The position numbers and the translations under genes are program-made. A stretch of 7,049 bases of DNA, taken from an uncultured Collinsella sp. (GTDB lineage Bacteria; Actinomycetota; Coriobacteriia; Coriobacteriales; Coriobacteriaceae). Numbering within the stretch: position 1 is the first letter of the stretch; every line of letters begins with the position of its first letter. Location: the NCBI GenBank assembly GCA_900544845.1, contig UQWV01000079.1, forward strand, positions 1-7,049, written 5' to 3'. Positions 4,907 through 7,049 of the stretch are shown here, in pieces. Under the pieces are notes generated by a model. That model worked only from the letters and a program-made list of their open reading frames with translations. It was not told where the DNA came from and did no database searches.

Positions 4907-5956
4907 ATGGACGTAACGTTCTCAACCTTCCTCGGCCAACTTGTGTCGAACCCAGTCCTTGCCGTCACCGTGATCCTCGCGCTCGGCGCCATCTTCGTCA
5001 ATGGATGGACCGACGCACCCAACGCCATCGCGACCTGCGTCACTACGCGTTGCATGCCCGCCCGCGCCGCCATTCTCATGAGTGCCGCATTCAACTTCCT
5101 CGGCGTGCTCATCATGACGCACTTTAACGCGAGCGTCGCCAACACCATCTCCCATATTGTCGACTTTGGCGGAAACAGTACCATGGCGCTCGCCTGCCTG
5201 TGCGCGGCGCTGTTCTCCATCGTCGTCTACGGCGCCACAGCGTCGCGTTTTGGCATCCCCACCTCGCAAAGCCACAGCCTTATCGCCGGCCTGACCGGTG
5301 CCGCCATCGCCCTCGGCGGTGCGAGCAGCGTCAACGTCCACGAGTGGATGAAGGTCATCTACGGCCTGGCGCTCTCCATCGGCCTGGGCTTTGTCATGGG
5401 CTGGGTCCTGTGCAAGCTCGTCTCGATTCTTTTCGCCGCCGCCAACAGGCGACGTGCCAATGTCTTCTTTAAATACGCTCAGATCGCGAGCGCTGCGGCC
5501 ATGAGCTTTATGCACGGCGCGCAGGATGGACAGAAGTTCATCGGCGTGCTCTTTTTAGGCGTGGCCTTTGCCAGCGGCCAGACGAGCGTCGGCGATGCCG
5601 GCATCCCCATCTGGATTATGCTGCTATGCTCGGCCACCATGGGCATCGGCACCAGCGTGGGCGGCGAGCGCATCATCAAGTCCGTTGGCCAGAGCATGGT
5701 CAAGCTCGAAAAGTACCAGGGCTTCTCCGCCGACCTGGCGGGCGCCGCGAACCTGCTGCTTGCCACCCTTACCGGCATCCCCGTGTCCTCCACGCACATC
5801 AAGACCTGCGCCATCATGGGCGTCGGTGCCGTCAAACGCCTCTCGGCCATCAACTTCGGCGTCGTCAAGGACATGATGTTCACCTGGTTCTTCACCTTCC
5901 CCGCCTGCGGACTCATCAGCTTTGTCACGGCCAAGCTGTTCATGATGTTCCTCTAG
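4907..5956 (+). CDS. PiT-family inorganic phosphate permease (349 aa)
   Basis: This is a cytoplasmic-membrane transporter of the PiT family (Pfam PHO4), which moves phosphate, often as a metal-phosphate complex, coupled to H+ or Na+. The two inverted-topology repeats are both visible. The first has NGWTDAPNAIATCVTTR (32-48) and GIPTSQSHSLIAG (116-128). The second has FMHGAQDGQKFIGV (201-214) and GIPVSSTHIKT (290-300). Asp36 and Asp207 are the expected substrate-site acids. There are about ten hydrophobic segments, and a basic loop RRRANVFFKY (181-190) separates the halves. The protein is compact, as in bacterial low-affinity carriers. The start at 4907 is the first ATG after an in-frame stop at 4874-4876, though its ribosome site is weak. 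It is followed after 67 nt by the DUF47 partner, a standard pair. Substrate specificity (phosphate versus sulfate) is inferred from the pairing. Confidence 0.93.
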   Translation: MDVTFSTFLGQLVSNPVLAVTVILALGAIFVNGWTDAPNAIATCVTTRCMPARAAILMSAAFNFLGVLIMTHFNASVANTISHIVDFGGNSTMALACLCAALFSIVVYGATASRFGIPTSQSHSLIAGLTGAAIALGGASSVNVHEWMKVIYGLALSIGLGFVMGWVLCKLVSILFAAANRRRANVFFKYAQIASAAAMSFMHGAQDGQKFIGVLFLGVAFASGQTSVGDAGIPIWIMLLCSATMGIGTSVGGERIIKSVGQSMVKLEKYQGFSADLAGAANLLLATLTGIPVSSTHIKTCAIMGVGAVKRLSAINFGVVKDMMFTWFFTFPACGLISFVTAKLFMMFL

Positions 5957-6023
5957 CCACACCGAGCGTCCATCCGGACCGCAAAACTTCGCCCACCCGT
6001 CTTCGCCTCGAAAGGACCCACTC

Positions 6024-6647
6024 ATGGCAAAGAAACCCGATTCGTTCTACTTTGACAACTACGTCGCCTGCGCCGACCTTGCCGTCCAGGCCGCCGAGCT
6101 GCTTACCAAGATTTTCGAGAACTTCGATCCCGCGAAGATTCACGATATGCTCGACAAGATGCACGCGATCGAGCATGCGGCCGACAAGAAGCACCATGAG
6201 CTTGAGGACGCCCTGCTCACGGCCTTTATCACCCCGCTTGAGCGCGAGGACCTGGATCTGATGAGCTGCTCGCTCGACACCGTGCTCGACCGTATCGAGG
6301 GTGTCGTGCAGCGCGTCTACTTCACCAACATCCAGAGCATCCATCCCGACGCCATCGTCATCGCCCACAAGGTGACCGACGCCTGCCGCGCCATGAAGGA
6401 CCTGATGGTCGAGCTGCCTAACTACCGCAAGTCCAAGACGCTGCGCGAGCTCGTCATCCAGATCAACACCATCGAGTCCGAGGCCGACGAGCTCTATATC
6501 AACGCCATGCGTAACCTGCACGTTAACGGCAAGGACCCGCTCGAGGTCATCGCTTGGCGTGACGTGTACGCCTTCCTGGAGTACTGCGCCGACTGCTGCG
6601 AGAATGTGGCCGATGTCGTGGATTCGATTGTCATGAAGAACAGTTAA
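6024..6647 (+). CDS. DUF47 / PhoU-like phosphate transport accessory protein (207 aa)
   Basis: This is a cytoplasmic all-helical protein of the DUF47 (PhoU_div) family, thought to regulate PiT permeases encoded beside it. It has the family's length. Paired acidic motifs of the metal-binding type seen in PhoU proteins are present: IEHAADKKHHE (49-59), then ITPLEREDLDLM (69-80), IESEADELY (150-158) and CENVADVVDSIVMK (192-205). The AAAGGA ribosome site stands 7 nt before the ATG. It follows the permease by 67 nt with no terminator between, so the two are very likely cotranscribed. Codon use matches the permease, with mostly C- and G-ending codons. A long inverted repeat follows immediately and may end the operon. 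Confidence 0.93.
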   Translation: MAKKPDSFYFDNYVACADLAVQAAELLTKIFENFDPAKIHDMLDKMHAIEHAADKKHHELEDALLTAFITPLEREDLDLMSCSLDTVLDRIEGVVQRVYFTNIQSIHPDAIVIAHKVTDACRAMKDLMVELPNYRKSKTLRELVIQINTIESEADELYINAMRNLHVNGKDPLEVIAWRDVYAFLEYCADCCENVADVVDSIVMKNS

Positions 6648-6652
6648 TTGGG

Positions 6653-6760
6653 GGTACGTGTCCCGGCGGCGAAGGGCCGGCCACGGTTTGCTTTCTCACT
6701 CCGGCTGCTTTGCTGAGTCGTTCGAAAGTAAACCGTGGCCGGCCCTTCGCCTTACGTACC
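6653..6760. repeat. Long imperfect inverted repeat after the phosphate operon
   Basis: Two 27-nt arms (6669-6695 and 6724-6750) pair at every position, 26 by Watson-Crick and one by G-T; the outer 21 bp are perfect and include GGCCGGCC. The 28-nt loop has a further ACTC/GAGT pair. Outside, GGTACGT (6653-6659) pairs with ACGTACC (6754-6760) across an uneven internal loop of 9 and 3 nt. It starts 6 nt past the DUF47 stop. It has no T-run, so it is not a textbook intrinsic terminator. It could still end or protect the transcript, or be a small palindromic mobile element. Confidence 0.8.
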
Positions 6761-6772
6761 ACCATTGGGAAC

Positions 6773-6898
6773 TTTGGCTGATAGATTTAGCGCGACGGGG
6801 GTTTGGCTGAAGGGACCTTTGGTATCCGTTCGGACACTTTGGCCCTTGATGAGCGTTTGGCTGATTGCTGCTTTGGGTACTCTTTGGGTTACTTTTGG
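6773..6898 (+). repeat. Array of eight TTTGG motifs in a G/T-rich tract before the nitroreductase gene
   Basis: TTTGG begins at 6773, 6802, 6818, 6838, 6856, 6872, 6883 and 6894. Three of these are the longer TTTGGCTGA (6773, 6802, 6856). Spacing is irregular and shortens toward the gene (29, 16, 20, 18, 16, 11, 11). The frame has many stops, so this is not coding. By hand count, 6781-6930 has about 60 T, 47 G, 22 C and 21 A. I see no convincing promoter boxes. It may be a cluster of protein binding sites or a degenerate repeat. Confidence 0.5.
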
Positions 6899-6930
6899 TT
6901 TGTTTGATTTTTAATTTTAGGAGGGCTTGT

Positions 6931-7049
6931 ATGTCTTATTTGGATCTGGCTCGTGGTCGGTATTCTTGTCGTTCTTTTGATGACCGTCGTGTTGAGCAGT
7001 CGGTAGTGGTAGCGATTGTTGAGGCTGGGGGGATTTCTCCTTCTGCTTG
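6931..7049 (+). CDS. Nitroreductase-family protein, N-terminus (3' partial)
   Basis: Only the first 39 residues are in the window. They begin MSYLDLARGRYSCRSFDDRRVE and continue to EAGGISPSA, the usual opening of FMN-dependent nitroreductase-family oxidoreductases: the R-x-S-x-R motif (residues 10-14) contacts the FMN phosphate, and the [AS]PSA motif follows the first helix. The start is well supported by AGGAGG six nt upstream. Codon use differs sharply from the phosphate genes on the same strand: about 12 of 38 codons after the ATG end in G or C, and T-ending codons dominate. The reading frame is intact to the edge. The substrate cannot be told from the fragment. Confidence 0.82.
   Translation, partial: MSYLDLARGRYSCRSFDDRRVEQSVVVAIVEAGGISPSA

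Noticed and set aside
6773..6898. CRISPR array from the repeated TTTGGCTGA
   Set aside because: Repeats are only 5-9 nt with irregular spacing of 11-29 nt, and no cas gene is in view.

Overview
The window looks like part of a high-GC Gram-positive genome of the Coriobacteriia (Actinomycetota), most likely Collinsella or a close relative. This rests on strongly C/G-ending codons in most genes, AGGAG/AAAGGA-type ribosome binding sites, and the protein families present. It is a judgement from pattern, not from a database match.

Layout, left to right. (a) 1-635: the 3' part of a tyrosine recombinase gene on the + strand, cut by the window edge; it probably lies at the right end of an integrated element continuing to the left. 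(b) 636-837: a gene-free stretch between convergent genes with two inverted repeats, the larger a 16-bp perfect stem; it may hold a bidirectional terminator, the element's attachment site, or both. (c) 838-4655: five genes on the - strand, in transcription order: a 112-aa hypothetical protein, a BI-1/YetJ-like membrane protein, a PARG-like (TIGR02452-type) protein, an SGNH/GDSL hydrolase and a pentapeptide-repeat protein. Three strong hairpins lie between them, so this is probably several transcription units. (d) 4656-4906: the divergent promoter region. (e) 4907-6647: a two-gene + strand phosphate module, a PiT-family permease followed by its DUF47/PhoU-like partner. (f) 6648-6930: a long imperfect inverted repeat, then a G/T-rich tract with eight TTTGG motifs. 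(g) 6931-7049: the start of a nitroreductase-family gene whose T-ending codons differ sharply from its neighbours.

Only the permease and the DUF47 protein form an obvious functional pair. The - strand genes look like ordinary housekeeping or accessory functions without a shared pathway.

The points most worth a second look are these. The PARG-like protein has QEA where the family has the catalytic QEE, and an acidic linker appears to split its domain. The pentapeptide protein has an uninterrupted run of about 27 repeats whose four faces carry different inward residues, including a cysteine column every 20 residues. A terminator-like hairpin ends only about 16 nt before the SGNH hydrolase start codon. 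The 3' end of the window holds an inverted repeat and a TTTGG array. I see no CRISPR array, tRNA or rRNA, and no clear multi-gene novel defence system.
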